Assembly: GCF_031460495.1 (NCBI RefSeq)
Contig: NZ_JAVKTS010000003.1
Location: 62,001-126,000 of the forward strand
Direction: 5' to 3'
Source: Tissierella sp.
Lineage (GTDB): Bacteria; Bacillota; Clostridia; Tissierellales; Tissierellaceae
Length of the DNA: 64,000 nt
A model generated the notes under the pieces. That model saw only the letters and a program-made list of their open reading frames with translations. It ran no database searches and had not been told where the DNA came from. Shown here in pieces: positions 7,381-15,266 of the stretch (positions within the stretch are counted from its first letter, which is position 1; the number at the start of each line of letters is the position of its first letter). Position numbers and translations under genes: made by a program.

Positions 7381-7884
7381 TTATTTATGCTCGTTTCTCC
7401 AAAGCACTTCGTATCTAATTGCATTTTGCTTTACTGTTTCTATCTGCTCTAGGCTTACTTCTTTTTTTACTTTTCCTGGTGATCCCATGACTAAAGAATT
7501 TGGTGGTATTACTGTTCCTTCTGTAACTAAAGCTCCAGCCCCTATTATACAGTTGTCACCTATTACTGCACCATTTAAAATAATTGAACCCATTCCAATT
7601 AAAGAATTATTCCCTATTTTACAACCATGTACTACTGCATTATGTCCTATAGTCACATAGTCTCCAATCTCACATGGTTGATTAGTATCTACATGGACAC
7701 TGGCATTATCTTGGATATTGGTACATTTTCCTATAATAATATAGCTCATATCCCCACGTGCTACGGAACTATACCACATACTACTTCCTTCACCTATGGT
7801 AACATCCCCTAATACATCTGCTGATTCTGCTATAAATGTATCATCGTGGATTTTAGTCTTTTTTTCCCTTAAATCTCTTATCAT
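7381..7884 (-). CDS. Gamma-carbonic anhydrase-like hexapeptide protein
   Basis: The protein is about 167 aa, a left-handed beta-helix of hexapeptide repeats. It contains the family's metal site region: SSVARGDMSYIIIG, NIQDNASVHVD (first His), VTIGHNAVVHGCKIG (two His) and GMGSIILNGAVIGDNCIIG. The His pattern of the Cam/YrdA/PaaY group is kept. Family members bind zinc or iron; some are carbonic anhydrases and many have no proven role. The ATG at 7884 is preferred over 7890 because AAGGAG sits only two bases from the latter. It follows the neighbouring glutamylcyclotransferase-like gene by 12 bases and is probably cotranscribed with it. Confidence 0.88.
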   Translation of the reverse strand: MIRDLREKKTKIHDDTFIAESADVLGDVTIGEGSSMWYSSVARGDMSYIIIGKCTNIQDNASVHVDTNQPCEIGDYVTIGHNAVVHGCKIGNNSLIGMGSIILNGAVIGDNCIIGAGALVTEGTVIPPNSLVMGSPGKVKKEVSLEQIETVKQNAIRYEVLWRNEHK

Positions 7885-7896
7885 TAACATCTCTCC

Positions 7897-8304
7897 TTAC
7901 TGTGCTTTCTTAGCTTCTTCCAAATATTTCACCGATAGATTCCAATCCTCATATCCCTTTAATAGTATTTGATAGTAGTGATCAGGTGGTAATTCTAAGT
8001 TTTTTTCTACCATAGCATAAGCGAAGGCATCATACTTGTTGCCTTTTTCATCTTCTACCTCTATATCAATCCTATCATATAAATCAGGATAACCCTCTAA
8101 TTTATCTAATTGCTCCAAATGCTGCTTAGAAATTACATAAATTGCTCCAAATACATCTTTTTCCTTTTCAGCTACTATATCAGCTAATTGGTTAAATACT
8201 AATTTATAATCTTTTAGTACAGCTCTCTTGACAGGTGTTGCATCAGGGCATCTAGATAACATATATTCCTTACTTAAATTACTCGCATAAGCAAAATACA
8301 ACAT
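7897..8304 (-). CDS. Gamma-glutamylcyclotransferase-like protein
   Basis: The protein starts LYFAYASNLS, the YGSNL-type motif of the GGCT fold. It keeps an acidic catalytic candidate in DKLEGYPDLYDR (the E of LDKLEGYP), and its length of 135 aa is normal. The fold releases 5-oxoproline from gamma-glutamyl compounds in characterised members (BtrG, GGACT, GGCT); many bacterial copies are unassigned. The frame reaches GTG 8313, but AGGAGG overlaps that codon and is correctly placed for ATG 8304. It is the first gene of a probable two-gene unit. Confidence 0.82.
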   Translation of the reverse strand: MLYFAYASNLSKEYMLSRCPDATPVKRAVLKDYKLVFNQLADIVAEKEKDVFGAIYVISKQHLEQLDKLEGYPDLYDRIDIEVEDEKGNKYDAFAYAMVEKNLELPPDHYYQILLKGYEDWNLSVKYLEEAKKAQ

Positions 8305-8414
8305 AAAATACACCTCCTATTTTGTGCCAAATCTTTGCAACCTTATTAGCATTATACCCCAAAACTTACTAATGTAAATGTTTGAATAGAAAAGTATTGG
8401 GTTGTAATATCTCC

Positions 8415-9860
8415 TTATTCATTTGCCCTATTTACATTACGCAATCTGCCCTTAATAGGTGTTGTTTGCAATCTTTCTAATACCATCTCGCCTTTATTAT
8501 TCAAAATCTCCACAAATGTAGATATATCCAATATATTGATAATCCCTATATCATTAGCTGTCATACCTTCAATATTGCAAAGTGTACCTACAATATCCAC
8601 TGCTCTCATTTTTGTTTTCTTTCCAGCGTTAATGTGTATTTTCATAATCTCTTTATTGAGTTCTTCACCTTTACTATCTTTAATTTTTAATCTAGTACTC
8701 ATCTTTTCTTCAAATGAGCCCATTAAACTATTCACTGTTTCTTTCTCAGGTCTTTCTTTTAGTGGGATATCCTTATCTATATAACTCATGATAGCATTTA
8801 GATACCTTTCTTCTTGACCAGTAAGAAAAGAAATTGCTTTACCTGTACTATTTACCCTTCCAGTTCTCCCTATTCTATGAACATAGGATTCAGTTTCTCT
8901 TGGTATATCATAGTTAATTACATGGGTTATATTATCCACATCAATTCCCCTTGCTGCAACATCTGTAGCTACCAAATATCTAAAATAACCTTGTTTGAAA
9001 CTTTCCATTACCTTAGTTCTATCCTTCTGTTCCATTCCACCGTGGATTTTATCACAAGAATAGTTAGCCCTTTTAATCTCAATATAAACTTCATCTACCT
9101 TTTCTCTTGTATTACAAAATATTATACAACTATCTGGATTTTCGATTATGGTTATGTCTTTCAAAAGTTCTATTTTATCATTTTCATTTACTATATATCT
9201 TTCCTGTATTATTCTATCTACCGTTAAATTCTGCGCTTCTATGTCTACATATACTGGATCTTTCATATGATTGCTACTTAAAAATTCTACAGTTGAAGGC
9301 ATGGTAGCAGAAAATAGCATTGTCGTACGTTCCTTTGGCAAACTATCTATAATGGTTTCCACTTGTTCAAGAAAACCCATATTAAACATTTCATCTGCCT
9401 CATCTATGACAAGGTATTTAATATTTGATGTATCAAAGCTACCTCTTTCTATATGGTCAATTATACGTCCTGGTGTACCAATTACTATATGAGTTTTCTG
9501 TTTTAATTCTCTTTCTTGATTATAAATAGGTGCCTTTCCATATACTGCTAATGCCTTTAACCTTTTAAATCTACCAATATTAAAAAAATCTTCTCTTACC
9601 TGCATCGCTAATTCTCTAGTTGGTGTAATAATCAATGCTTGAGGTTTATTTTCATCCCAATCTACTAGTTGGCAAATAGGTATGGCAAATGCAGCTGTTT
9701 TTCCACTTCCGGTCTGAGACTTTACTACTATATCTTTTTCTTTCAATGCAATAGGTATAACCTGTTTTTGTACCTTAGTTGGCCCTTTGAAATTTAATAA
9801 TTCAATTGCCTTTAGTAGTTCTTTACTTAAGTTATAATCCTTGAAATTTATTTCCATCAT
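8415..9860 (-). CDS. dbpA: DEAD-box ATP-dependent RNA helicase, DbpA/YxiN type
   Basis: The 481-aa protein carries the standard helicase blocks: Q motif region [13 protein letters not shown] (about 24-36), SQTGSGKT (about 48-55), [21 protein letters not shown] (about 154), SAT, then domain 2 with [22 protein letters not shown] and HRIGRTGR. Residues from about 400 onward ([19 protein letters not shown], then LCNIEGM...IGIINILD) form the DbpA/CsdA RNA-binding domain. In DbpA and YxiN that domain recognises hairpin 92 of 23S rRNA in ribosome assembly. CsdA-like cold helicases also have it but are usually longer, so DbpA/YxiN is the better fit. It is a single gene in its own transcription unit. 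Confidence 0.88.
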   Translation of the reverse strand: MMEINFKDYNLSKELLKAIELLNFKGPTKVQKQVIPIALKEKDIVVKSQTGSGKTAAFAIPICQLVDWDENKPQALIITPTRELAMQVREDFFNIGRFKRLKALAVYGKAPIYNQERELKQKTHIVIGTPGRIIDHIERGSFDTSNIKYLVIDEADEMFNMGFLEQVETIIDSLPKERTTMLFSATMPSTVEFLSSNHMKDPVYVDIEAQNLTVDRIIQERYIVNENDKIELLKDITIIENPDSCIIFCNTREKVDEVYIEIKRANYSCDKIHGGMEQKDRTKVMESFKQGYFRYLVATDVAARGIDVDNITHVINYDIPRETESYVHRIGRTGRVNSTGKAISFLTGQEERYLNAIMSYIDKDIPLKERPEKETVNSLMGSFEEKMSTRLKIKDSKGEELNKEIMKIHINAGKKTKMRAVDIVGTLCNIEGMTANDIGIINILDISTFVEILNNKGEMVLERLQTTPIKGRLRNVNRANE

Positions 9861-9999
9861 TTAATCAACTTTCCTTTCCCTTTAAGGATAACCTTACCAT
9901 ATTAACAGTACCACCTTTATTATAAGCATTATATCATAATTACATCCTAGTCCATATCACCAATTATCTAGAGTTATAATTTTAACCTATTATTACAAT

Positions 10000-10045
10000 A
10001 AAAAAGCTGCAGTTATGAAGAATTAAATCCTTCACGACCACAGCT
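10000..10045 (-). terminator. Terminator of the sigma-54 operon
   Basis: An imperfect long hairpin (AGCTGTGG...CTGCAGCT on the minus strand, about 15 paired positions) is followed by TTTTTT. It lies 40 bases after the stop of the aconitase-like gene and closes the four-gene operon. Confidence 0.75.
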
Positions 10046-10085
10046 ACTGATAATTTTACTAACCAAAAATCTTTATATCGCCTAC

Positions 10086-11246
10086 CTAAATTGTTCCCTT
10101 GATTGCTGCCTGAGCTACACTTAATGGTGATGCAAGATAAATTTCTGCTTCTTTAGCACCTATTCTCCCAGGTGAATTACGAATAGTGGTTGTAATAGCC
10201 ACATCATTAGAGGACAATAATCCAAAATGTTTTCCCGGACAAGGTCCACATCCTGGTGGCATAATAACTGCTCCACTATTCCTTAATGTTGAAGTCAACC
10301 CCATTTCATCCATTTCATTAGCAATCTTACTGGAAGCAGGGGTAATTATTAAGGTAACTTCGGGATGAATAAACTGCCCCTTCAAAACATCTGCCACTGC
10401 TACCATGTCTTCCAACCTACCAGCCGAACAACCACCTATAATGGCAACAGTAATCTTCTTTCCTTCTAAATCCTTAAGAGATCTAACAACAGTAGGTCCC
10501 GGCGGAATAGCCACCATTGGTTCTATTGAGTCAACATTGATATTAATCACATTTCCTTCTTCCTCTGAATCTTCTGGAAGGATAAAGGCTGTAACCACAC
10601 CAGCTTCAGGAAGTAAGTTGCATAATGTCATCTTGCTGTCGATACTAGCTTTTTGAATAAAAGAACCTTTTAGAGCTACGGCTTTTCCTTCTATTTCCTG
10701 ATTACCTAAAATGTAAAGAGCAATATCTCTAGCCATCGTATCATCTCTTAAATCTCCATCCAGATTTATGATAACAACTTCAGGAACTTTTAAATTATAA
10801 TTGCCTGTTTCCAATACTGGAACAAGTTCTTCAGCAGATACTGAAAAAGCAAGTGCTCCAAAGGCACCAGAAGTTGCTACATGTCCATCTGCTCCTACAA
10901 TGATCATGCCCCGTTGAATGTCAACATTCTCTGCAACTACTTGATGTAATACCCCCTCACCGTGATTGTAAAGTTGGCAGTTTTTTTCCTTACAGACCTC
11001 AGCCATTTCCTGTTGAAGGGCACGATCCTCTATAGTAGGTGCAGGGAAAGCATGATCTACTGTAATTAAAAATTTATTGCCTTCAGCCATCTTATATTCT
11101 CCCTGTTTCCAAGCAGAAAGCATTTTTGGCCATGTTCCATCATGTCCTAGAATCAAATCAACTTTAATGCTTATTTCCTGCCCCATAGCAACTTCAGATA
11201 AAGATGCGGCTTTTGCAAGAGAATGCATGAAATGTTTCACTGTCAT
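10086..11246 (-). CDS. Aconitase/LeuC-superfamily large subunit, unassigned substrate
   Basis: The protein follows 3-isopropylmalate dehydratase large subunits throughout: VDLILGHDGTWPK (about 25-37), VDHAFPAPTI, LYNHGEGVLHQVV, MIIVGADGHV, GGCSAGRLEDM, PPGCGPCPGKH and PGRIGAKEAEIYLASP. The three cysteines expected to hold the 4Fe-4S cluster (one in GGCSAGR, two in CGPC) are all present. However, GADSHT reads GADGHV and CTNGR reads CSAGR, so it is not a standard LeuC. No small (swivel, LeuD) subunit is encoded next to it. It is the last gene of a sigma-54 operon with an aminotransferase and an aldolase, so it probably hydrates or dehydrates a hydroxy acid in a catabolic route. Start ATG 11246 (MTVKHF) has AAAGGA six bases before it; the frame extends to a TTG at 11270. 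Confidence 0.8.
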   Translation of the reverse strand: MTVKHFMHSLAKAASLSEVAMGQEISIKVDLILGHDGTWPKMLSAWKQGEYKMAEGNKFLITVDHAFPAPTIEDRALQQEMAEVCKEKNCQLYNHGEGVLHQVVAENVDIQRGMIIVGADGHVATSGAFGALAFSVSAEELVPVLETGNYNLKVPEVVIINLDGDLRDDTMARDIALYILGNQEIEGKAVALKGSFIQKASIDSKMTLCNLLPEAGVVTAFILPEDSEEEGNVININVDSIEPMVAIPPGPTVVRSLKDLEGKKITVAIIGGCSAGRLEDMVAVADVLKGQFIHPEVTLIITPASSKIANEMDEMGLTSTLRNSGAVIMPPGCGPCPGKHFGLLSSNDVAITTTIRNSPGRIGAKEAEIYLASPLSVAQAAIKGTI

Positions 11247-11309
11247 AATCATTCCTTTCTTTTCACTCAAATCATTGAGTATATAATAATCAATATCTTA
11301 TCATAGCAA

Positions 11310-11336
11310 ACCCCAGATTTTATAGAAAAATCTAGG
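11310..11336. repeat. Inverted repeat between carrier and aconitase-like genes
   Basis: CCCAGATTT and AAATCTAGGG form a hairpin (one bulge) in the 122-base gap between these two operon genes. There is no strong T-run on the coding strand. It may be an mRNA processing or partial termination point; I cannot decide. Confidence 0.4.
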
Positions 11337-11368
11337 GAGCTCACTACTTAACAGAAATAAAATATATT

Positions 11369-12655
11369 TTATACAATTCTAAATACTGTAAACAGTAACC
11401 AACAAAGAATCGAACCAACTATGGACATTGCGAATCCCCATGCCATCATCCCTTTATATAACGGTTTTGAATCAATATGGTCAGGTGAACCAGAAATAAA
11501 GACTGCACCTGTAGTGGAAAGTGGGCTCATATCAGTTAAATGTCCAGCAACTATAATAGTAGAAATCAGCGGCATCAAATCAGTTGCAGGAGCACCGATC
11601 TGTGCTAACAATAGTGGTGCCATTGGCAAGAAAGCAGGCATAATAACACCAGAAGTACTAGCATAAGCAGAAACGATGGCTGCGAAGAATCCTATAACCA
11701 AGGTAGCTGTAAATGGAGTGGAGAAGTTAGCCATAATATCTGCAAAGAGATCCATTCCACCTATATCTTGCATAAGTTTAACCATTACAGTTACCCCAGT
11801 AACTAATATTATAGCTCCCCATGGCATTGTTTTAAATGCAGCTTTTTCATCTCCAGCTTTCATAAGGATAAGAATAGAGCTAAGTACAAAGGATGTAAAT
11901 CCAATATCTAATTTAAGTATAAGAACTGCAATCACTAGTAATCCTATTGCACTTAAAGTAGCCATTTGTTGGAAACTAAAAGGCTCAACTGTCATTGTCG
12001 CTAAGGCATTGACCTTATCATTATCTTTAACTTTCCATAATTTAAGTCCTCCATATAGAAAATAAGCAATTGCAGCTACAATAATATGAACAATTAGCAT
12101 ATTCATCCAAAGAGTCATTTCCATACCTACTATTCCCATTTCTGCCAAAACACTATTACCTACAATTCCATTTGGTGCTAATGGGGACATTGCTCCAGCT
12201 TGGGCACCATTACCAACTACAAGGGCCATAAGAAGGGGTGGTATCCCTACTTCAGCAGCTAAAACCATAGCAGGCGCAGCCAAAAGCGCAGAAATAGCAA
12301 TTTGTCCTGGTCCAAGGGAAGAAAGAATAAAAGCTAAAACGAATAAAACTATTGGAAGGAGTGCTACTTTTCCTTTTACCATTTTAACCGAATACTTAGT
12401 TATCTTATCTAAAGTACCGTTACTCTGGGCAATACCGAATAAAAAGGTAACACCTACTAACATCAGTAAAAGACTTGCTGGATAACCTGCAATTAAATCC
12501 TTAACCTTCATTCCACCTATTAAATGACCAACTACATATGCCAACCCAAGAGACAAAATCCCAAGATTGATGTTTTTCCAAATACTAATAATAATTGCTA
12601 ATACCAACACTACTAAAGAGAGTATATCTAAATGACTTGCTAAAAATTCTAACAT
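11369..12655 (-). CDS. MatC/SLC13-like organic anion carrier
   Basis: The 428-aa membrane protein has about 11-12 helices, starting with LVVLVLAIIISIWKNINLGI. It has the two-fold inner repeat of the ion transporter superfamily: SSLGPGQIAISALLAAPAM (about 111-129) and YASTSGVIMPAFLPMAPLL (about 333-351) carry the small-residue and Ser/Thr motifs of the hairpin loops that bind dicarboxylate in this group. The N-terminus resembles MatC_N proteins of malonate/C4-dicarboxylate uptake. Uptake of a di- or hydroxy-carboxylate that feeds the neighbouring enzymes is the natural inference; the exact ligand is unknown. ATG 12655 follows GGAGGATGG. It is third in the operon, 141 bases after the aminotransferase gene. 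Confidence 0.8.
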   Translation of the reverse strand: MLEFLASHLDILSLVVLVLAIIISIWKNINLGILSLGLAYVVGHLIGGMKVKDLIAGYPASLLLMLVGVTFLFGIAQSNGTLDKITKYSVKMVKGKVALLPIVLFVLAFILSSLGPGQIAISALLAAPAMVLAAEVGIPPLLMALVVGNGAQAGAMSPLAPNGIVGNSVLAEMGIVGMEMTLWMNMLIVHIIVAAIAYFLYGGLKLWKVKDNDKVNALATMTVEPFSFQQMATLSAIGLLVIAVLILKLDIGFTSFVLSSILILMKAGDEKAAFKTMPWGAIILVTGVTVMVKLMQDIGGMDLFADIMANFSTPFTATLVIGFFAAIVSAYASTSGVIMPAFLPMAPLLLAQIGAPATDLMPLISTIIVAGHLTDMSPLSTTGAVFISGSPDHIDSKPLYKGMMAWGFAMSIVGSILCWLLFTVFRIV

Positions 12656-12744
12656 AATAACACCATCCTCCTTATTTAACTTCTGTAAAAACTAAGATTT
12701 AATAAATGACTTTTATCCTCCTTTCTGATTGGTTTTTTATATTT

Positions 12745-12772
12745 ATCCTTCAATAATAAAAGCATTATTGAG
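12745..12772. repeat. Inverted repeat in the aminotransferase-carrier gap
   Basis: CCTTCAATAAT and ATTATTGAGG form a 10-11 bp hairpin in the 141-base gap. No T-run follows on the minus strand, so it is not a clear terminator; an RNA stability or processing hairpin is possible. Confidence 0.35.
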
Positions 12773-12796
12773 GAATAGAAAACAATTTTAAATCAA

Positions 12797-13951
12797 TTAT
12801 TTTAAGAAGGTTTGTCCCATTGATTGTGCAGCTGTTCCAAGTTTGACCTTATATCCAAGTTCAAATAAAGTCATTTCTATGGCACCTAGAACTGCATAAA
12901 CATCTAATTTATAAATAGCACCTAAATGTCCTATCCTGAAAATCTTTCCTTGTAGCTTTTGAAGTCCACCACCTATGACCACACCATATTTTTCTTTTAA
13001 TATTCTTGCAAACTCCTTATACTGTATCCCGTCAGGCATATTAACAGTAGTTACAGTATCAGATTCATATCCTTCTTCCGAAAATAGTCTCAGTCCCATT
13101 GCCTTCATTGCATTTCGTGTTGCTTCTGCCATTAAAGCATGTCTGTCCCAGATATTTTCCAAACCTTCTTCTTCAATAATGTTCAGGGACTCCTTTAACC
13201 CAAACAACAATGTCGTTGGAGGTGTATAGGGAAATTGCTTCTCTCCCATTTTTGCCCTTACTGCTTTATAATCCCAATACCACTTTGGCATTGTAGATTT
13301 CTCTGAAAGTTTCCAAGCCCTTTCACTTACAGCAACCATACTAAGCCCTGGTGGAAGCATAAATCCTTTTTGAGATGCAGTTATAGCAACATCTACTCCC
13401 CATGCATCCATTTCAAATGGAATGCATGCAAGGGAACTAACTACATCTACAATCAATAATGCTGGATGTCCACTTTCCTTCATCATTTTTCCAACTGATT
13501 CAATATTGTTTACAATTCCAGAGGTTGTCTCATTTTGTGGTATACATACTGCTCTTATCTTTTTATCTACATCTTTCTTGAGAACTTCTTCGATCTCCTC
13601 AGTCTTTACAGCCTGACCCCATTCCTTTTGAATTCTAATAACATCAACACCATATTTTTTTGCTATATCCGCCACTCTTTCACTAAAGACTCCATGACAA
13701 GCAGCTGCTATAGTATCTCCAGGTGAAAAGAAATTAACTATGGCTGATTCTAAAGCCCCGCTACCTGAACTTGGAAACATTAGAATGTCATTTTCAGTCC
13801 TATATACCTTTTTCAAGCCTTCTACACAGCATGTTATTAATTTTTCAAATTCTGCCCCTCTATGATTTATAAGCGGCATTGAAAGGGTTCTTAGTATTCT
13901 CTCTGGTATATTAGTTGGTCCTGGAATTTGTAAATATTCTCTTCTCTCCAT
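12797..13951 (-). CDS. Class V aminotransferase, alanine/serine-glyoxylate type
   Basis: The 384-aa PLP enzyme opens with IPGPTNIPERILRTLS and NHRGAEFEKL, typical of the alanine-glyoxylate / serine-pyruvate / 2-aminoethylphosphonate-like branch. SSGSGALESAIVNFFSPGD (about 61-79) forms the cofactor phosphate pocket, DVVSSL holds the Asp that pairs with the pyridine nitrogen, and TASQKGFMLPPG (about 191-202) holds the Schiff-base lysine. RIGHLG near 340 is the conserved substrate-carboxylate arginine. It would interconvert glyoxylate and glycine, or a related oxo acid, using alanine, serine or aspartate as donor. ATG 13951 overlaps nothing, but its AGGAG runs into the stop of the aldolase gene, so the two are coupled. 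Confidence 0.87.
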   Translation of the reverse strand: MERREYLQIPGPTNIPERILRTLSMPLINHRGAEFEKLITCCVEGLKKVYRTENDILMFPSSGSGALESAIVNFFSPGDTIAAACHGVFSERVADIAKKYGVDVIRIQKEWGQAVKTEEIEEVLKKDVDKKIRAVCIPQNETTSGIVNNIESVGKMMKESGHPALLIVDVVSSLACIPFEMDAWGVDVAITASQKGFMLPPGLSMVAVSERAWKLSEKSTMPKWYWDYKAVRAKMGEKQFPYTPPTTLLFGLKESLNIIEEEGLENIWDRHALMAEATRNAMKAMGLRLFSEEGYESDTVTTVNMPDGIQYKEFARILKEKYGVVIGGGLQKLQGKIFRIGHLGAIYKLDVYAVLGAIEMTLFELGYKVKLGTAAQSMGQTFLK

Positions 13952-13963
13952 GTCTTCACTCTC

Positions 13964-15004
13964 CTATAAATTATCAACAATGTCTTCTATTATTTTAATT
14001 ACCTCATAAATATGACTTTCTTCAATTCCATAATGAGTTATCATCCTAAAAGATGTTTTAGAAATTCTTTTAGCCTTGATACCGTTTTGCATCAATTTAT
14101 CAAGAAATGCTTCAATTGTAACTGGTAAATCTTCAACTGAACCTGTAATTATATTTGTATGGATTCTTGATATATCCACATTTAACCCATTGATTTTTGC
14201 TAATCCACTTCCTAAAATTTGAGCATGTTTATGATCTATTTCAATCTGCGGCATCATTGTATTTAGTGCAACAATTCCAGGTGCAGCTAAGAAACCAGCT
14301 TGCCTACATCCTCCACCTATCCTTTGTTTCATCCATCTTGCCTTTGCAATTATATCCTTATTTCCAGCAAGTATGGCTCCATATGGTGCAGCAAGACCTT
14401 TTGTCAACGCAAACATAACTGTATCTGCATCTTTTACAATCTCTTTTACTGGAGTTTTAGAGGCAACTGCCGCATTAAATACTCTTGCACCATCAAAGTG
14501 AACATATATATTATTCTTTTTTGCTAAGCTGCAAACATCATTTATATTCTCTTGTGGTACAATAAATCCTGCATTAAGATTGTTTGTATTTTCTATGCAT
14601 ATTAGTGAAGTTTTTGCTCTTTGGATACCCTCCTCTTGAATTAAATCCTCCATTTTATTGATATCATATACTCCATTTGGCACTTCTATGGCTCTTGTTT
14701 GAACCTGAGAAATTGCAGCAAGTCCTCCAACTTCCAAATTATATATATGTGAAGTGTCCCCTATGATTACTTCCTCTCCACGGTTTGTTAAAGCCATAAC
14801 TGCTATTTGGTTGCCCATAGTTCCTGAAGTAACAAATAATCCCTCTTCCTTCCCTAGTATATCTGCTGACATTCTTTCCAGCTCTCTTACCGTTGGATCT
14901 TCCCCCATAATATCATCTCCAACTACGGCATTATACATTGCCTCTCTCATCTCTTGAGAAGGTTGTGTCACCGTATCAGAACGAAGATCAATAAAACCTT
15001 TCAT
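13964..15004 (-). CDS. Low-specificity L-threonine aldolase-like beta-eliminating lyase
   Basis: The PLP fold-type I enzyme is about 346 aa. It begins FIDLRSDTVTQPSQEM, the signature start of threonine aldolases, followed by GDDIMGEDPTVRELE, VTSGTMGNQIAVM (about 55-67), the active-site His in the DTSHIYN region, NTNNLNAG, HFDGARVFNA, and ALTKGLAAPYGAIL with the Schiff-base lysine (near 200). It cleaves beta-hydroxy-alpha-amino acids (threonine, phenylserine, beta-hydroxyaspartate in some members) to glycine and an aldehyde. ATG 15004 is preferred over 15019 because GGAAGGTG is correctly spaced from it. It is the first gene behind a sigma-54 promoter, so the cluster is switched on by an inducer through the neighbouring activator. 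Confidence 0.88.
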   Translation of the reverse strand: MKGFIDLRSDTVTQPSQEMREAMYNAVVGDDIMGEDPTVRELERMSADILGKEEGLFVTSGTMGNQIAVMALTNRGEEVIIGDTSHIYNLEVGGLAAISQVQTRAIEVPNGVYDINKMEDLIQEEGIQRAKTSLICIENTNNLNAGFIVPQENINDVCSLAKKNNIYVHFDGARVFNAAVASKTPVKEIVKDADTVMFALTKGLAAPYGAILAGNKDIIAKARWMKQRIGGGCRQAGFLAAPGIVALNTMMPQIEIDHKHAQILGSGLAKINGLNVDISRIHTNIITGSVEDLPVTIEAFLDKLMQNGIKAKRISKTSFRMITHYGIEESHIYEVIKIIEDIVDNL

Positions 15005-15099
15005 ATTATCACCTTCCATTTCTCATTAATGTTCTCATTAAGCCAAGTTTTATTATAACTTACCTATATAATTATATTTTTAACAATACAATTATATAA

Positions 15100-15115
15100 A
15101 GCAAGAACCATGCCA
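15100..15115 (-). promoter_or_regulatory. Sigma-54 (-24/-12) promoter of the aldolase operon
   Basis: The minus strand reads TGGCATGGTTCTTGCT, matching TGGCAYG-N4-TTGCW at every fixed position, with GG and GC in the correct -24/-12 phase. Transcription would begin about 12 bases on, near 15088, giving a leader of roughly 85 bases to the aldolase ATG. The gene immediately upstream encodes a sigma-54 activator, and two palindromic activator sites lie about 85-135 bases upstream. The promoter lies in one arm of a perfect 14-bp inverted repeat (15104-15134). Confidence 0.85.
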
Positions 15116-15134
15116 AATCTTGGCATGGTTCTTA
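15104..15134. repeat. Perfect 14-bp inverted repeat overlapping the sigma-54 promoter
   Basis: AAGAACCATGCCAA, a 3-base loop, and its exact complement. It may act as the transcript end of the activator gene and at the same time carries the -24 box. On the plus strand the other arm reads TGGCATG but is followed by TTAT in place of TTGC, so only the minus-strand promoter is complete. Confidence 0.8.
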
Positions 15135-15198
15135 TCAGCAGTATTCATCCGATGTTTTAGACTTTGATATAGTTGTATTCCAGATGCCCTTCATTTAT

Positions 15199-15216
15199 TG
15201 AAACATTTTCGTTTCA
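15199..15216. promoter_or_regulatory. Upstream activator site 1 (TGAAAC-N6-GTTTCA)
   Basis: This is a perfect 6-bp palindrome with a 6-base spacer, located upstream of the sigma-54 promoter and just after the activator gene. The form fits binding by a dimeric Fis-type helix-turn-helix such as the one ending the neighbouring activator. Confidence 0.75.
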
Positions 15217-15232
15217 GATATGTTGCATCATT

Positions 15233-15250
15233 TGAAACATTTTTGATTCA
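15233..15250. promoter_or_regulatory. Upstream activator site 2 (TGAAAC-N6-GATTCA)
   Basis: A second copy of the site with one mismatch in the right arm, 34 bases from the first, about three helical turns. Tandem sites in phase are usual for sigma-54 activators, which assemble as hexamers. Confidence 0.7.
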
Positions 15251-15266
15251 ATTTCAAGATTTTATT

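Noticed and set aside
8814-9227. 137-codon open frame opposite the RNA helicase gene
   Set aside because: No ribosome site and hydrophobic, aromatic-rich text expected from the complement of an AT-rich gene; it lies wholly inside an intact helicase.
10086-15004. Beta-hydroxyaspartate cycle
   Set aside because: The aminotransferase and an aldolase fit in outline, but the dehydratase (BhcB) and imine reductase (BhcD) are absent and the aconitase-like enzyme and carrier are not part of that cycle.
15120-15134. Sigma-54-like promoter on the plus strand
   Set aside because: The -24 half TGGCATG is present, but the -12 half reads TTAT instead of TTGC and there is no plus-strand gene behind it.
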